From: Pseudoalteromonas sp. NBT06-2
GTDB lineage: Bacteria; Pseudomonadota; Gammaproteobacteria; Enterobacterales; Alteromonadaceae
Length of the DNA stretch: 64,000 nucleotides
Direction: 5' to 3'
Assembly (NCBI RefSeq): GCF_002276045.1
Contig: NZ_NQMR01000030.1
Location: 1-64,000, forward strand
How positions within the stretch are numbered: the first letter of the stretch is position 1; every line of letters starts with the position of its first letter. This document shows, in pieces, positions 10,726-19,920 of the stretch. The position numbers and the translations under genes are program-made. The notes beneath the pieces are model-generated. The model did no database searches, had not been told where the DNA came from, and worked only from the letters and a program-made list of their open reading frames with translations.

Positions 10726-11808
10726 TTATCTAATCTTCAACGTTGCTAAACCGGCTAAAACTAAAACGACTGAAATAATCCAGAAACGTACAATTACTCT
10801 TGGCTCTGGCCAACCTTTTAATTCATAATGATGATGTATTGGTGCCATTCTAAAGATCCTTTGACCTCTTAATTTATATGAACCAACCTGTAAAATGACG
10901 GATAAGGCTTCCATAACAAATACCCCTCCCATAATAACTAATATTAATTCTTGTCGAACTAAAATAGCGATAATGCCCAATGCACCACCTAAAGCTAAAG
11001 AGCCAACATCTCCCATAAATATCTGAGCCGGATAGGTATTAAACCATAAAAAACCAAGCCCAGCTCCAACTATGGCTGTACAAACAATAACAAGTTCACT
11101 AGTCAAAGGTATGTAGGGAATATTAAGATAATTTGAAAAGTTTACATGACCAGTAACATAGGCAATGAAAGCAAATGCAGCGGCAACTAAAATAGTCGGT
11201 ACTATTGCTAAACCATCTAAACCATCGGTTAAGTTAACTGCGTTAGAGGTACCAACTATCACAAAGTAACTCATAACAATAAAGAAAATACCAAGCTGGG
11301 GCATAACCTCTTTAAAAAATGGTATTAAAAGTGCAGTTTCGGCATCTAACTGTTGTGTGAAAAATAAAAAACTAGCTGTTATTAAAGCAATTACTGATTG
11401 CCAAAAATACTTCCAACGGGCAATTAAACCATTGCTATCTTTACGAATTACTTTTCGATAGTCATCCACAAAACCAACTGCCCCCAAAGAACCAATAACA
11501 AATAACGTTACCCAAACATATTTATTACTTAAGTCAGCCCACAATAAAGTACTGGTAAAGATAGAAGCTAAAATTAATAATCCGCCCATAGTTGGCGTGC
11601 CAGATTTAGCAAGGTGAGACTCAGGTCCATCATCACGTACTGTTTGTCCTATCTGCATACGTTGTAATGCTTTAATTAATTTGGGACCAAAAGACAAAGA
11701 GATTAATAAAGCAGTAAAAATACCTAAAATAGCTCTAAATGTCAGATAAGAAAATACATTAAAACCAGAATGATATTGCGTTAAATACTCAGCTAACCAC
11801 ATTAACAT
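10726..11808 (-). CDS. mraY: Phospho-N-acetylmuramoyl-pentapeptide transferase MraY
   Basis: MraY is an integral membrane enzyme that transfers phospho-MurNAc-pentapeptide to undecaprenyl phosphate, forming lipid I. About ten transmembrane helices are apparent. Catalytic motifs are visible: GFVDDYRK (Asp pair near residue 115), [10 protein letters not shown] near 193 and the His cluster [11 protein letters not shown] near 325. The 360-residue length is exact for the family. It overlaps the murF stop by 7 nt. Confidence 0.98.
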   Translation of the reverse strand: MLMWLAEYLTQYHSGFNVFSYLTFRAILGIFTALLISLSFGPKLIKALQRMQIGQTVRDDGPESHLAKSGTPTMGGLLILASIFTSTLLWADLSNKYVWVTLFVIGSLGAVGFVDDYRKVIRKDSNGLIARWKYFWQSVIALITASFLFFTQQLDAETALLIPFFKEVMPQLGIFFIVMSYFVIVGTSNAVNLTDGLDGLAIVPTILVAAAFAFIAYVTGHVNFSNYLNIPYIPLTSELVIVCTAIVGAGLGFLWFNTYPAQIFMGDVGSLALGGALGIIAILVRQELILVIMGGVFVMEALSVILQVGSYKLRGQRIFRMAPIHHHYELKGWPEPRVIVRFWIISVVLVLAGLATLKIR

Positions 11809-13259
11809 GAGAAATCTCCTGAGATTTTACTTTGAAGATCACATGATTTTTTCTTATTTATAATATCTTGCACTAATAATTCCATAGCCGCACTGCGCGA
11901 CCCCTTAATTAATATTGTTATTTTTTCAGTTTTATTATGTTGAGAAAAATCCATTAAAAGCTGATTTAAAAGTGCAGTTCTATCCATAAAATGCTGTGTT
12001 TTTTTATATGAAAGATTATGTTCATAAAATGCTTCATGAGCGCCTAGGCTTAAAGTACCCAAAGTATAAAGCTGATCTATTCCTTCTGATTTAGCATAAG
12101 CGCCTACTTCTTGATGATAAATTAATGCATTTTCACCTAACTCTCCCATATCACCTAAAGCTAAAATTGTATGACCTTGTATCTGTTTAAGTAGATCTAT
12201 AGCTGCTTTTACAGATTGCACATTTGCATTATAACTATCATCTATAATGGTTATGTCATTATTGAGTTCAATTAAATTTACTCGACCTTTAACTTGCTTT
12301 ATTTGAGATAAACCTTGAGAAATTTGTTTGAGAGGAATACCTAGCGATAAGGTGAGTGCTGCAGACGTTAAAGCATTTTTTATATTATGCTCACCAGGTA
12401 GTTGAAGCTGAACAAAAGCGGTTTCATTTTCAATGCTCAAATTAAAACTAGCACGCCCTAATTGATCAAACTTGATACTGTCTGCCCAAACATCTTTTTG
12501 CTCAGAGCTTGAAAATTGCATTATTTTTTTAGATGTTAAGCTATCAAACCAAAAATCATGATAAGTACTATCGAAATTTAATACAGCTGTACCAGCATCA
12601 CTTAAACCATTAAAAATTTCACTTTTTGCTTTCGCTACACCATCAATACTGCCAAAACCTTCTAAATGCGCTTCAGCTACATTACAGATGGTTGCAACAT
12701 CAGGCTTAACTAAATTACTGGTATAGTTAATTTCACCTACATGATTTGCACCTAGTTCTATAACAGCATATTTATCATCTGGCTTTAAGCGTAATAAAGT
12801 GAGTGGTACACCGATGTCATTATTGAAATTACCTCTTGTTGCCAATACTTTAGCGTTTAAACTTAGAATTTTAGCTGTCATTTCTTTAACAGTGGTTTTA
12901 CCAACACTGCCTGTGATTGCAATTGTTTTTGGTGCAACATCGGCTTTAACTGCACTGCCAAGTAAGCCCAGCGCAAGTCGTGTATCTTCGACAATAAATT
13001 GCACAATATCTTTTGTATTAAGTTCACTTAATATATCTTTTTCGACAATAACGGCACTTGCACCTTGGTTTATCGCTTGCTGAACAAATTTATGACCATC
13101 AAAATTAGCGCCTTTAAGCGCTAAAAACACTTCATTTGAAGTGATTGTGCGTGTATCTGTATTTATATTACTTACAGATTTATTATTCTCATTAATATAC
13201 TTTAGGTTTTCAGTCACCCTTAAAACTTTTGCTATCCATTTAAAATCCATTGGGATCAT
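11802..13259 (-). CDS. murF: UDP-MurNAc-tripeptide--D-Ala-D-Ala ligase MurF
   Basis: MurF adds the D-Ala-D-Ala dipeptide made by DdlB to the UDP-MurNAc tripeptide. The P-loop GSVGKTT is at 117-123, followed by [14 protein letters not shown] and [10 protein letters not shown], both characteristic of MurF. It has 485 residues against 452 in E. coli, with the extra length mostly at the C-terminus. It abuts murE, sharing one base. Confidence 0.96.
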   Translation of the reverse strand: MIPMDFKWIAKVLRVTENLKYINENNKSVSNINTDTRTITSNEVFLALKGANFDGHKFVQQAINQGASAVIVEKDILSELNTKDIVQFIVEDTRLALGLLGSAVKADVAPKTIAITGSVGKTTVKEMTAKILSLNAKVLATRGNFNNDIGVPLTLLRLKPDDKYAVIELGANHVGEINYTSNLVKPDVATICNVAEAHLEGFGSIDGVAKAKSEIFNGLSDAGTAVLNFDSTYHDFWFDSLTSKKIMQFSSSEQKDVWADSIKFDQLGRASFNLSIENETAFVQLQLPGEHNIKNALTSAALTLSLGIPLKQISQGLSQIKQVKGRVNLIELNNDITIIDDSYNANVQSVKAAIDLLKQIQGHTILALGDMGELGENALIYHQEVGAYAKSEGIDQLYTLGTLSLGAHEAFYEHNLSYKKTQHFMDRTALLNQLLMDFSQHNKTEKITILIKGSRSAAMELLVQDIINKKKSCDLQSKISGDFSC

Positions 13260-14740
13260 TAGTAATCACCTATTAACAGCTGTTCAACCCAAGCTCTATC
13301 GCAAAAGTCTATTATTTTATTGCCTATGATTTGATAGGCTTCATGGCCTTTGCCTGCAATCAAAATAACTTCGTTTTCTGATGCTTGTGACACTGCCAAA
13401 GTAATTGCTTTACCTCTATCAGTTTCCACATGCACGTTATTCATATTTGAAAATCCAATTAAAACATCATTGATAATATCATCTGGATTTTCAGTTCTTG
13501 GATTATCACTGGTAACCACTATTTTATTTGAATATTTTTGTGCCGCCTGAGCCATTAAGGCTCGTTTTCCTTTGTCTCTATCACCACCACAACCAAATAT
13601 ACAAGTAACGCCGCCAGGTACATGGTGCTGTAATGCTTTTAATGCTAATGCTAAAGCTTCAGGTGTATGAGCATAATCAACGATACAAGTTGGTTTATTT
13701 AAACCATAAAAAGGCTGCATTCTTCCTGCAATGGTTTTTAAATTATTTGCAGCTCCAAATACTTTTTTTATTGGGTAACCTAAACCTAAAACCACTGCAA
13801 ATGCAGCAGCTAAGTTATAAAGGTTAAACTCACCAAATAAAGGACACGTTATTTCATTATTAACGTCAGGATCATCCCAACTAGTAATAAATTGGGCTTC
13901 TATGCCATTAGATGTGTATTTCACTTCATTAAATAAAACATATAAATGGTCTGACAAAGGTTCTTCACCTTTACCAAATAACACTGTATTTTTAAATTTA
14001 TACGATTTAAGCCAATCAGTTGTTACTGCGTCGTCTAAATTAAATGCATTTAAATTTGCCTCATATCGAGTAAACAACTGTAATTTAGCTTCTGCATAAC
14101 TTGCCATATCACCATGATAATCCAAGTGATCTCGAGATAAGTTACTGAAAACACTAGCACTAAATTGACACTCATCAACACGCCCTTGATTCAAACCATG
14201 AGATGAAACCTCCATAGCAACTAAATCTATATTTTTTTGTTTTAAAGTTGATAACATGTGCTGTAGTGCAATAGAAGAAGGTGTCGTATTATTCAAGGGT
14301 GCTAAGTCGTCTAAGCTACCCCAACCTAAAGTACCTATTACAGCTGACTTTTTCTCGCATGCTGCAACCAAATTAGCAATCATACTACTAATAGTTGATT
14401 TACCATTGGTACCAGTCACGCCTATTAGTTGTAACTTATGACTCGGGTTTTTATAAAAATGTGCACTTAACTTTGCTAACTTTCTATTTAACTGGCTGAC
14501 TTTAATTACTTTAGATAATTCAATTGCGCTATCAATCTGACACTTACTATCAGCGATTACTAATTTTGCACCTTTATTAAATGCAGATGATATAAATTTA
14601 GCACCATCTAATTCATAGCCTTTAATAGCAATAAAAGCATCACCCGGTTTTACTTCTCGACTATCTAATACAAGGTTACTAATTAAGGTTGAAGGTGAAT
14701 TCACACCTATTAGAGCTAAACTTTCTTTAATATCAATCAC
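13259..14740 (-). CDS. murE: UDP-MurNAc-L-Ala-D-Glu--meso-DAP ligase MurE
   Basis: MurE adds meso-diaminopimelate to the peptidoglycan precursor. The P-loop GTNGKST is at 111-117. The DNPR motif in TSDNPRTENP (about residue 415) marks specificity for meso-DAP rather than lysine. The length of 493 is normal. Its start overlaps ftsI by 8 nt. Meso-DAP demand here is relevant to the separate lysine/DAP-type operon at 52-56 kb. Confidence 0.97.
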   Translation of the reverse strand: MIDIKESLALIGVNSPSTLISNLVLDSREVKPGDAFIAIKGYELDGAKFISSAFNKGAKLVIADSKCQIDSAIELSKVIKVSQLNRKLAKLSAHFYKNPSHKLQLIGVTGTNGKSTISSMIANLVAACEKKSAVIGTLGWGSLDDLAPLNNTTPSSIALQHMLSTLKQKNIDLVAMEVSSHGLNQGRVDECQFSASVFSNLSRDHLDYHGDMASYAEAKLQLFTRYEANLNAFNLDDAVTTDWLKSYKFKNTVLFGKGEEPLSDHLYVLFNEVKYTSNGIEAQFITSWDDPDVNNEITCPLFGEFNLYNLAAAFAVVLGLGYPIKKVFGAANNLKTIAGRMQPFYGLNKPTCIVDYAHTPEALALALKALQHHVPGGVTCIFGCGGDRDKGKRALMAQAAQKYSNKIVVTSDNPRTENPDDIINDVLIGFSNMNNVHVETDRGKAITLAVSQASENEVILIAGKGHEAYQIIGNKIIDFCDRAWVEQLLIGDY

Positions 14741-16553
14741 GATTAGCTCCTACTTTAGTTGCTGCAATAGTATTGAGATCAGGTGCAACATTTAATATGC
14801 GTAAAGCGCCAGACATAATTTCAGTAAACGCTGGGCCTGTTGTAGTGGCTCCATAATATTCATCACCACCTGGTTCATTAACCATTACCACAACCGATAA
14901 CCTAGGATCTGACACTGGACCAACACCGGCAAAATAATTCACATATTCATCACCGTAACCGCCTGCTACCGCTTTTTTAGAAGTACCCGTTTTTGCAGCA
15001 ACACGGTAACCATCAAGTTTAACATTCGGTGCTGTGCCACCTCTTTCAAAAACACTTTCCATCATTTTAAGTACAGCATTGATATTTTTCTGTTCTAATA
15101 TTCGCTCACCATACATAGGCGTATCTTGCTTTAAAATTGTCAGAGGACGGGAAATACCACCTGAGCCTAAGGTGGCATAAAAACGAGATAATTGTGCAGT
15201 ACTAATAGCCAATGTATAACCAAAAGATAAAGAAGCAATTTCATGATCAGACCAACGGCGTCTGGGTGTAAACAAACCGCTACTTTCACCTATCATGTTT
15301 GTGCCTGTATCTTCATTAAAACCTACTTTTTCATATAGACCTACTACAAAATTTTTTGGCAGCTCTTTTGTTACTTTAGCAACACCCATATTGCTAGATT
15401 TTTTAATAATTTGCCTTAAAGTCATCTTGCCATAATTACGAGTATCTTTAACAATACTACCACCGACTCTCATATAACCCGGATAAGTATTAATTATCGT
15501 ATCTTCTGCAATGGTGCCATATTCAAGACCTGCTAAAATAGCCAAAGGCTTTACAGTTGAACCTGGCTCAAATAAATCAGTAATAGCACGGTTTCTTCGT
15601 TTATGAGGTAATGCATTTTTTAGATTGTTAGGGTTATAAGAAGGGCTGTTGACCATAGCCAATATTTCTCCAGTTTTTACATCTACAACCATTGCTGAAC
15701 CTGACGTTGCCTTAAAAGATAATACTGCGGACTTTAGTGCTTTATATGCAATAGCTTGAATACGTTGGTCAATACTCAAATGAATAGATTCAGGCTCCAC
15801 CCGCTCTCTTTCATCTAAAATTTCAATTTCACGACCTTGAGCATCTTTACGATAAGTTCTTCGCCCATCAGTACCCGTTAAAGCATTATCATAAAGCTTT
15901 TCCATACCTTCAATGCCTTTACCATCAATATTGGTAAAACCAAGCACATGAGCTGTTACTTCTCCTGCCGGATAGTATCTTTTAGATTCATCAATTAAAT
16001 GAATGCCAGGTAATTTTAATCGTTTGATATACTCAGCGACAGCTGGTGTAATTTGACGTTGTAAATAAATGAAGCGTTTTGTTGGATCGCCCACCAAACG
16101 ATAATCAATTTTATTTTGTTTTACTCTTAAAACATCAGCAAGCTCTTTCCAGCGAATATCTTGCTTATAATGCTCTTTTACACGTTTTGATAATAAAGCA
16201 TCATTTTCAGCTAATAATTTAATATTCTCACCTTGTTTTTTAGCTTGTTTTAATACTTTTTTTACCAACCCTTCATTTAATCTTTTAGGGTCAACATAAA
16301 CACTGACAACAGGAACACTTACAGCGAGTTCTTTGCCCATTCGGTCAAATATCATGCCTCTTTGAACATGCAGTTTTTTAACACGTAAAGTTCTTTTATT
16401 ACTTTCATTTACAGCCATATCTGGTTTAATAATTTGAATATAAGCAGCACGAGCGGCCAAACCAACAAAAACAATAGATATACAAAAGCAGACGATGATA
16501 AATCGACCATGATGAAAGTTTGATTTTACTTTTTTTCTTTGCACATTTCTCAT
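14733..16553 (-). CDS. ftsI: Septal transpeptidase FtsI (PBP3)
   Basis: FtsI is the class B penicillin-binding protein that cross-links septal peptidoglycan together with FtsW. It has a basic N-terminus, one membrane anchor at about residues 18-40, a PBP dimer domain, then the transpeptidase domain. The catalytic Ser332 lies in EPGSTVKP, followed by SSN (about 385) and KTG at 521. The length of 606 is slightly longer than the 588 of E. coli. It overlaps ftsL by 4 nt at its start. Confidence 0.97.
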   Translation of the reverse strand: MRNVQRKKVKSNFHHGRFIIVCFCISIVFVGLAARAAYIQIIKPDMAVNESNKRTLRVKKLHVQRGMIFDRMGKELAVSVPVVSVYVDPKRLNEGLVKKVLKQAKKQGENIKLLAENDALLSKRVKEHYKQDIRWKELADVLRVKQNKIDYRLVGDPTKRFIYLQRQITPAVAEYIKRLKLPGIHLIDESKRYYPAGEVTAHVLGFTNIDGKGIEGMEKLYDNALTGTDGRRTYRKDAQGREIEILDERERVEPESIHLSIDQRIQAIAYKALKSAVLSFKATSGSAMVVDVKTGEILAMVNSPSYNPNNLKNALPHKRRNRAITDLFEPGSTVKPLAILAGLEYGTIAEDTIINTYPGYMRVGGSIVKDTRNYGKMTLRQIIKKSSNMGVAKVTKELPKNFVVGLYEKVGFNEDTGTNMIGESSGLFTPRRRWSDHEIASLSFGYTLAISTAQLSRFYATLGSGGISRPLTILKQDTPMYGERILEQKNINAVLKMMESVFERGGTAPNVKLDGYRVAAKTGTSKKAVAGGYGDEYVNYFAGVGPVSDPRLSVVVMVNEPGGDEYYGATTTGPAFTEIMSGALRILNVAPDLNTIAATKVGANRD

Positions 16554-16891
16554 GGCAAGATCACTACCTGTTCATCTTTACTTTGTGGTCTTTTCATACC
16601 TAATTTAGATTTTGCAATTTCCTCAATACGCACATGCTGAGCATAAAACTCTTGTTCAACTAGTAAGTAACGCCATTGCAAATCTAAATCATCCCGTTGT
16701 TGCAATAATTTATCTTGTGAAATCAATTCTTGCCTAGAGGCATAAGTTACCTGCACGACCGATAGTGCAGAAATAAAAATGAGAAAAAGTAATAAACATA
16801 CTATTTTCTCTTTAAAAAAACCTTTCAATATTTCACTGAAGAGGTTAGGCTGCCTAGTGCTATTTTTTATAGCACTACTTTTTGTATTCAT
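16550..16891 (-). CDS. ftsL: Cell division protein FtsL
   Basis: This small bitopic protein of 113 residues has one transmembrane helix at about 31-50 followed by a periplasmic coiled-coil-like segment ([22 protein letters not shown]). That architecture and its position between rsmH and ftsI identify FtsL, which forms the FtsQLB complex that activates FtsWI. Primary sequence conservation of FtsL is always low, so the position carries much of the weight. Confidence 0.92.
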   Translation of the reverse strand: MNTKSSAIKNSTRQPNLFSEILKGFFKEKIVCLLLFLIFISALSVVQVTYASRQELISQDKLLQQRDDLDLQWRYLLVEQEFYAQHVRIEEIAKSKLGMKRPQSKDEQVVILP

Positions 16892-17835
16892 TCCAATCTC
16901 TGAGCCACTCTCAGTACTGAACTCCTAGCCCTATAATTAAATTCAAGCTCTTCTTTACTTGGCTTAATCGCTTTTCCAATTGATTTTAACGTCAAATCTA
17001 GCTTTAATTGCTTATCTGTTAAAGGCAAACCTCTTGGTACTGGTTTACCTTTACTTTGACGCTTAATAAATTGCTTAACAATGCGGTCTTCTAACGAGTG
17101 AAATGAAATAACCACTAAACGACCACCCGGTTTTAATACATCTAACGACCCATTAAGAGCTGTTTCGATCTCTTCTAACTCACTATTAATGTAGATTCGA
17201 ATAGCTTGAAAGGTACGGGTCGCAGGGTGCTTATGTTTATCTTTTACAGGCACAGCTTCGTCAATTAATTTAGCTAATTGCGCAGTACTTGTTATAGGCG
17301 TTTCATCTCGCGTTTCTAAAATCTTATGAGCTATACGGCGACCAAACTTCTCTTCACCATATTTTTTAATCACAAAAACAATATCTTCTAACTCAGCTTC
17401 AGCCAACCATTGTGCTGCACTTCGACCTTTAGTTGGATCCATCCGCATATCTAATGGACCGTCTTTCATAAAACTAAAACCACGTTCAGCATCATCTAAC
17501 TGGGGTGAAGACACGCCTATATCTAATAAAATTCCGTCAACTTTACCTAAAATCCCCGCATTTTCCGCAACCAATTTAATTTCAGAAAAAATATTGTGCG
17601 CAATTGAAAAGCGTGCATCATCTTTATACTGCAAAGCAGATACAATTGCTTGAGGATCTCTATCAATGGCTTGTAATGTGCCATTTTCACTTAGCTTTTT
17701 AAGTATTTGGCCTGAGTGACCACCACGTCCAAAAGTACCATCAATATAAATACCATTGGGTTTAATCGCCAGCGCTTCAATTGTTTCTTCAAGTAATACC
17801 GATATATGCTCTTGTGTTGCTGTCGATTTTTCCAC
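16888..17835 (-). CDS. rsmH: 16S rRNA (cytosine1402-N4)-methyltransferase RsmH
   Basis: RsmH (formerly MraW) methylates N4 of C1402 in 16S rRNA using SAM. The family signatures [21 protein letters not shown] and [14 protein letters not shown] are clear, as is [13 protein letters not shown] near residue 240. The ORF extends upstream to a TTG at 17865. I prefer the GTG at 17835, 12 nt after an AGGA, which gives 315 residues, close to the E. coli 313. It overlaps ftsL by 4 nt and is 46 nt from mraZ. Confidence 0.95.
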   Translation of the reverse strand: MEKSTATQEHISVLLEETIEALAIKPNGIYIDGTFGRGGHSGQILKKLSENGTLQAIDRDPQAIVSALQYKDDARFSIAHNIFSEIKLVAENAGILGKVDGILLDIGVSSPQLDDAERGFSFMKDGPLDMRMDPTKGRSAAQWLAEAELEDIVFVIKKYGEEKFGRRIAHKILETRDETPITSTAQLAKLIDEAVPVKDKHKHPATRTFQAIRIYINSELEEIETALNGSLDVLKPGGRLVVISFHSLEDRIVKQFIKRQSKGKPVPRGLPLTDKQLKLDLTLKSIGKAIKPSKEELEFNYRARSSVLRVAQRLE

Positions 17836-17881
17836 TTTTGTTCGTATTCCTATATACAGATACAATAAATTTATTTTTTAG

Positions 17882-18340
17882 CTAAAAAGAAAAGTCTTTC
17901 AAACCGTCTGAGAGTTCAAATTCACCCGCTTGTTCTTGTTTTATATCTAATTTCATTTGTTCATGCCATATATGCTCGTCCCACAACTCAAATTTATTGA
18001 GTTGTCCCACAAGCATAATTTTTTTACTTAAGCCTGCATGCTCTCTTAAAGGTGATGAAAGCAAAATACGTCCATTTTTATCTATCTGACAATCCATTGC
18101 ATTACCAAGTAAAACTCTTTGAACTCTGCGCTCACTAGGGTTCATATTAGATAACTTGAGTAATCGTGCTTCTATCACTTGCCATTCAGGCAAAGAATAA
18201 AGTAATAAGCATCTTTGCTGTAAGTCAACTGTACACACCATGTGGCCATCATTATCAGCATGCAGCATTTCGCGATACTTGGTTGGAATTGCCAAGCGTC
18301 CCTTGCTATCTAAGCTGACTGAATGTGCTCCACGGAACAT
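17882..18340 (-). CDS. mraZ: Transcriptional regulator MraZ
   Basis: MraZ is a double AbrB-like DNA-binding protein that represses its own dcw operon. Two copies of the swapped-hairpin motif are visible: [13 protein letters not shown] near residue 11 and [17 protein letters not shown] near 90. The 152-residue length is exact. It is the first gene of the cluster, with matching operator repeats just upstream at 18372-18401. Confidence 0.97.
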   Translation of the reverse strand: MFRGAHSVSLDSKGRLAIPTKYREMLHADNDGHMVCTVDLQQRCLLLYSLPEWQVIEARLLKLSNMNPSERRVQRVLLGNAMDCQIDKNGRILLSSPLREHAGLSKKIMLVGQLNKFELWDEHIWHEQMKLDIKQEQAGEFELSDGLKDFSF

Positions 18341-18371
18341 AAAATAAACCTTTTTATTGTTTTTTAGCCTT

Positions 18372-18401
18372 TAAAAACCACTTTTACCCACCATTTACCA
18401 C
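18372..18401 (-). promoter_or_regulatory. MraZ operator: three direct repeats at 10-bp spacing
   Basis: On the minus strand three consecutive decamers read GTGGTAAATG, GTGGGTAAAA and GTGGTTTTTA. MraZ is known to bind tandem TGGG-type boxes separated by about 5 nt upstream of mraZ. The location, just after the predicted -10 element and 30-60 nt before the mraZ ATG, fits autorepression. Confidence 0.8.
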
Positions 18402-18409
18402 GAATATCA

Positions 18410-18439
18410 ATTTTAGGACTTGACAAGCATATTTGTCAA
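18410..18439 (-). promoter_or_regulatory. Predicted sigma70 promoter of the dcw cluster
   Basis: The minus strand shows a consensus -35 TTGACA (18434-18439), an 18-nt spacer and a -10 TAAAAT (18410-18415). The -35 sits in an 8-bp perfect inverted repeat (CTTGACAA, 6 nt, TTGTCAAG at 18419-18440) that could be an additional operator. The MraZ boxes start about 9 nt downstream of the -10. Confidence 0.7.
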
Positions 18440-18682
18440 GCAAACTTAGAAGTTAAATCTTAGCGTTAGACCATAAAAAATAAGGGTTAAAACAAAGCGA
18501 TTGAATTTAATGGTGAAATAATTAAAAAATTAAAAAACGACCTGATAAATAATAAAAATACCTTCCAATGCTCATATTATATACTTTTAACTATCAATTT
18601 AATTTATATAGAGTATTTTCACTAAGCTAAAATCAACTATACTAAAAAACAGAATTTATTAATCACTAACTATAGGTATGTC

Positions 18683-19261
18683 ATGCTTAAACATTCTCTT
18701 TCAGGATTAGCGCTTTGCTTATTCAGTACAGCTACTTTTGCTCATTGGAATTTAGATAACGAACTATCACGCGTTAACTTTGTTTCTGTCAAAAACAACA
18801 CCATAGGTGAAAGTCATTATTTTAAAAAATTAAGCGCTTCTATCAATGATGGCGGTCTGTTTAAATTAGAGATTAACTTGGTAAGTGTTGAAACTTTAAT
18901 TCCCATTCGTAATGAAAGAATGCAAAAATTTTTATTTAATACAGAAGTATTTCCTAAACTGAATTTAACATCGGATCTGTCAAGTCAACTTAAGAACCTT
19001 AAAAAAGGACAAAGTAGTATTTTAAAAACAAAAGCGGATTTAGCATTAAATGGCATCAACAAACTAATCACTATTGAAGTATTAGCAACGCAACTCGCTA
19101 ATGGCGATATTGTTGTTACATCATTTATGCCTGTGATCATAAACCCATCAGACTATAATTTAACTTCTGGTATCGATAAGTTACAGGAACTTGCAAAACT
19201 ACCTGCTATTACTCATTCCATACCAGTATCTTTTGTATTAACACTCAAAAAAGCTAATTAA
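18683..19261 (+). CDS. YceI-family periplasmic protein
   Basis: A signal peptide (about residues 1-20, cut after FAHW-like sequence) precedes a YceI lipocalin-like domain. YceI proteins are periplasmic beta-barrels that bind polyisoprenoid or amide lipids, and the exact role is usually unknown. The 192-residue length is typical. Its TAA overlaps the ATG of the next gene by one base (TAATG), so the two are co-translated. It is divergent from mraZ. Confidence 0.85.
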   Translation: MLKHSLSGLALCLFSTATFAHWNLDNELSRVNFVSVKNNTIGESHYFKKLSASINDGGLFKLEINLVSVETLIPIRNERMQKFLFNTEVFPKLNLTSDLSSQLKNLKKGQSSILKTKADLALNGINKLITIEVLATQLANGDIVVTSFMPVIINPSDYNLTSGIDKLQELAKLPAITHSIPVSFVLTLKKAN

Positions 19262-19782
19262 TGAACTTAAGTGAATTATTAGAGGTAGGTACACCACCTC
19301 TAGACACTTGGGATCCTGATTATTGTGGTGAAATGCCAATTGAAATAAAAAAAAATGGGTCGTGGCATTATATGAATAGTCCTATAGATAGAAAATCTAT
19401 GGTAAAATTATTTTCCACTGTATTAATACAAGAGTCTAATGAATATTTTCTCAAAACTCCTGTTGAAAAAATAAAAATTCAAGTTGAAGATGCCCCTTTT
19501 TTAATTACCGACTGGAATTGGCAAAAAAGCGAACAAGGTGATGTTTTATGCTGTATAGATAATTTAGGGCGAAAATATCTTTTATGTAAAAATCACCCCT
19601 TAACTTTAAAAGAGAATAATTCAGAAGGTAAAAAAGGTACGCTATTGCCTTATTTAATCTTAAATCATGGCTTAACTGCTAAAGTCAGCAGAAACGTATA
19701 TTATCAATGGGCCCAATTAGCAAAAAAAATTAATAATAAATTTTATATAAAATCTGCTAATGAGCTGTTTTTATTAGGTTAA
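19261..19782 (+). CDS. DUF1285 family protein
   Basis: The pattern of family DUF1285 is recognisable: WDPDYCGEMPIEIKKNGSWHYMNSPIDRKSMVKLF near the N-terminus (quoted in part: YCGEMPIEI, DGxW-like NGSWHY, SPI-R) and the DAPFLITDW segment. It is 173 residues and appears cytosolic, with no signal or membrane segment. The function is not established. It is translationally coupled to yceI and followed by a terminator hairpin. Confidence 0.8.
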   Translation: MNLSELLEVGTPPLDTWDPDYCGEMPIEIKKNGSWHYMNSPIDRKSMVKLFSTVLIQESNEYFLKTPVEKIKIQVEDAPFLITDWNWQKSEQGDVLCCIDNLGRKYLLCKNHPLTLKENNSEGKKGTLLPYLILNHGLTAKVSRNVYYQWAQLAKKINNKFYIKSANELFLLG

Positions 19783-19808
19783 ATGATAGGTTTATATATA
19801 ATTTATTC

Positions 19809-19842
19809 AAAAAGGCTATAGCTTACTCATTTAGTCTTTTTT
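19809..19842 (+). terminator. Terminator after the yceI-DUF1285 pair
   Basis: AAAAAGGCTA pairs with TAGTCTTTTT (one G-U wobble) around a 13-nt loop and ends in a T run. It lies about 30 nt past the DUF1285 stop. Confidence 0.6.
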
Positions 19843-19920
19843 ATCTTGACCTAGCTTCATAAAAATGAAATTATACTGAACAAATATTAACCACAACAAT
19901 TATAACAATGGTTCGGGTCA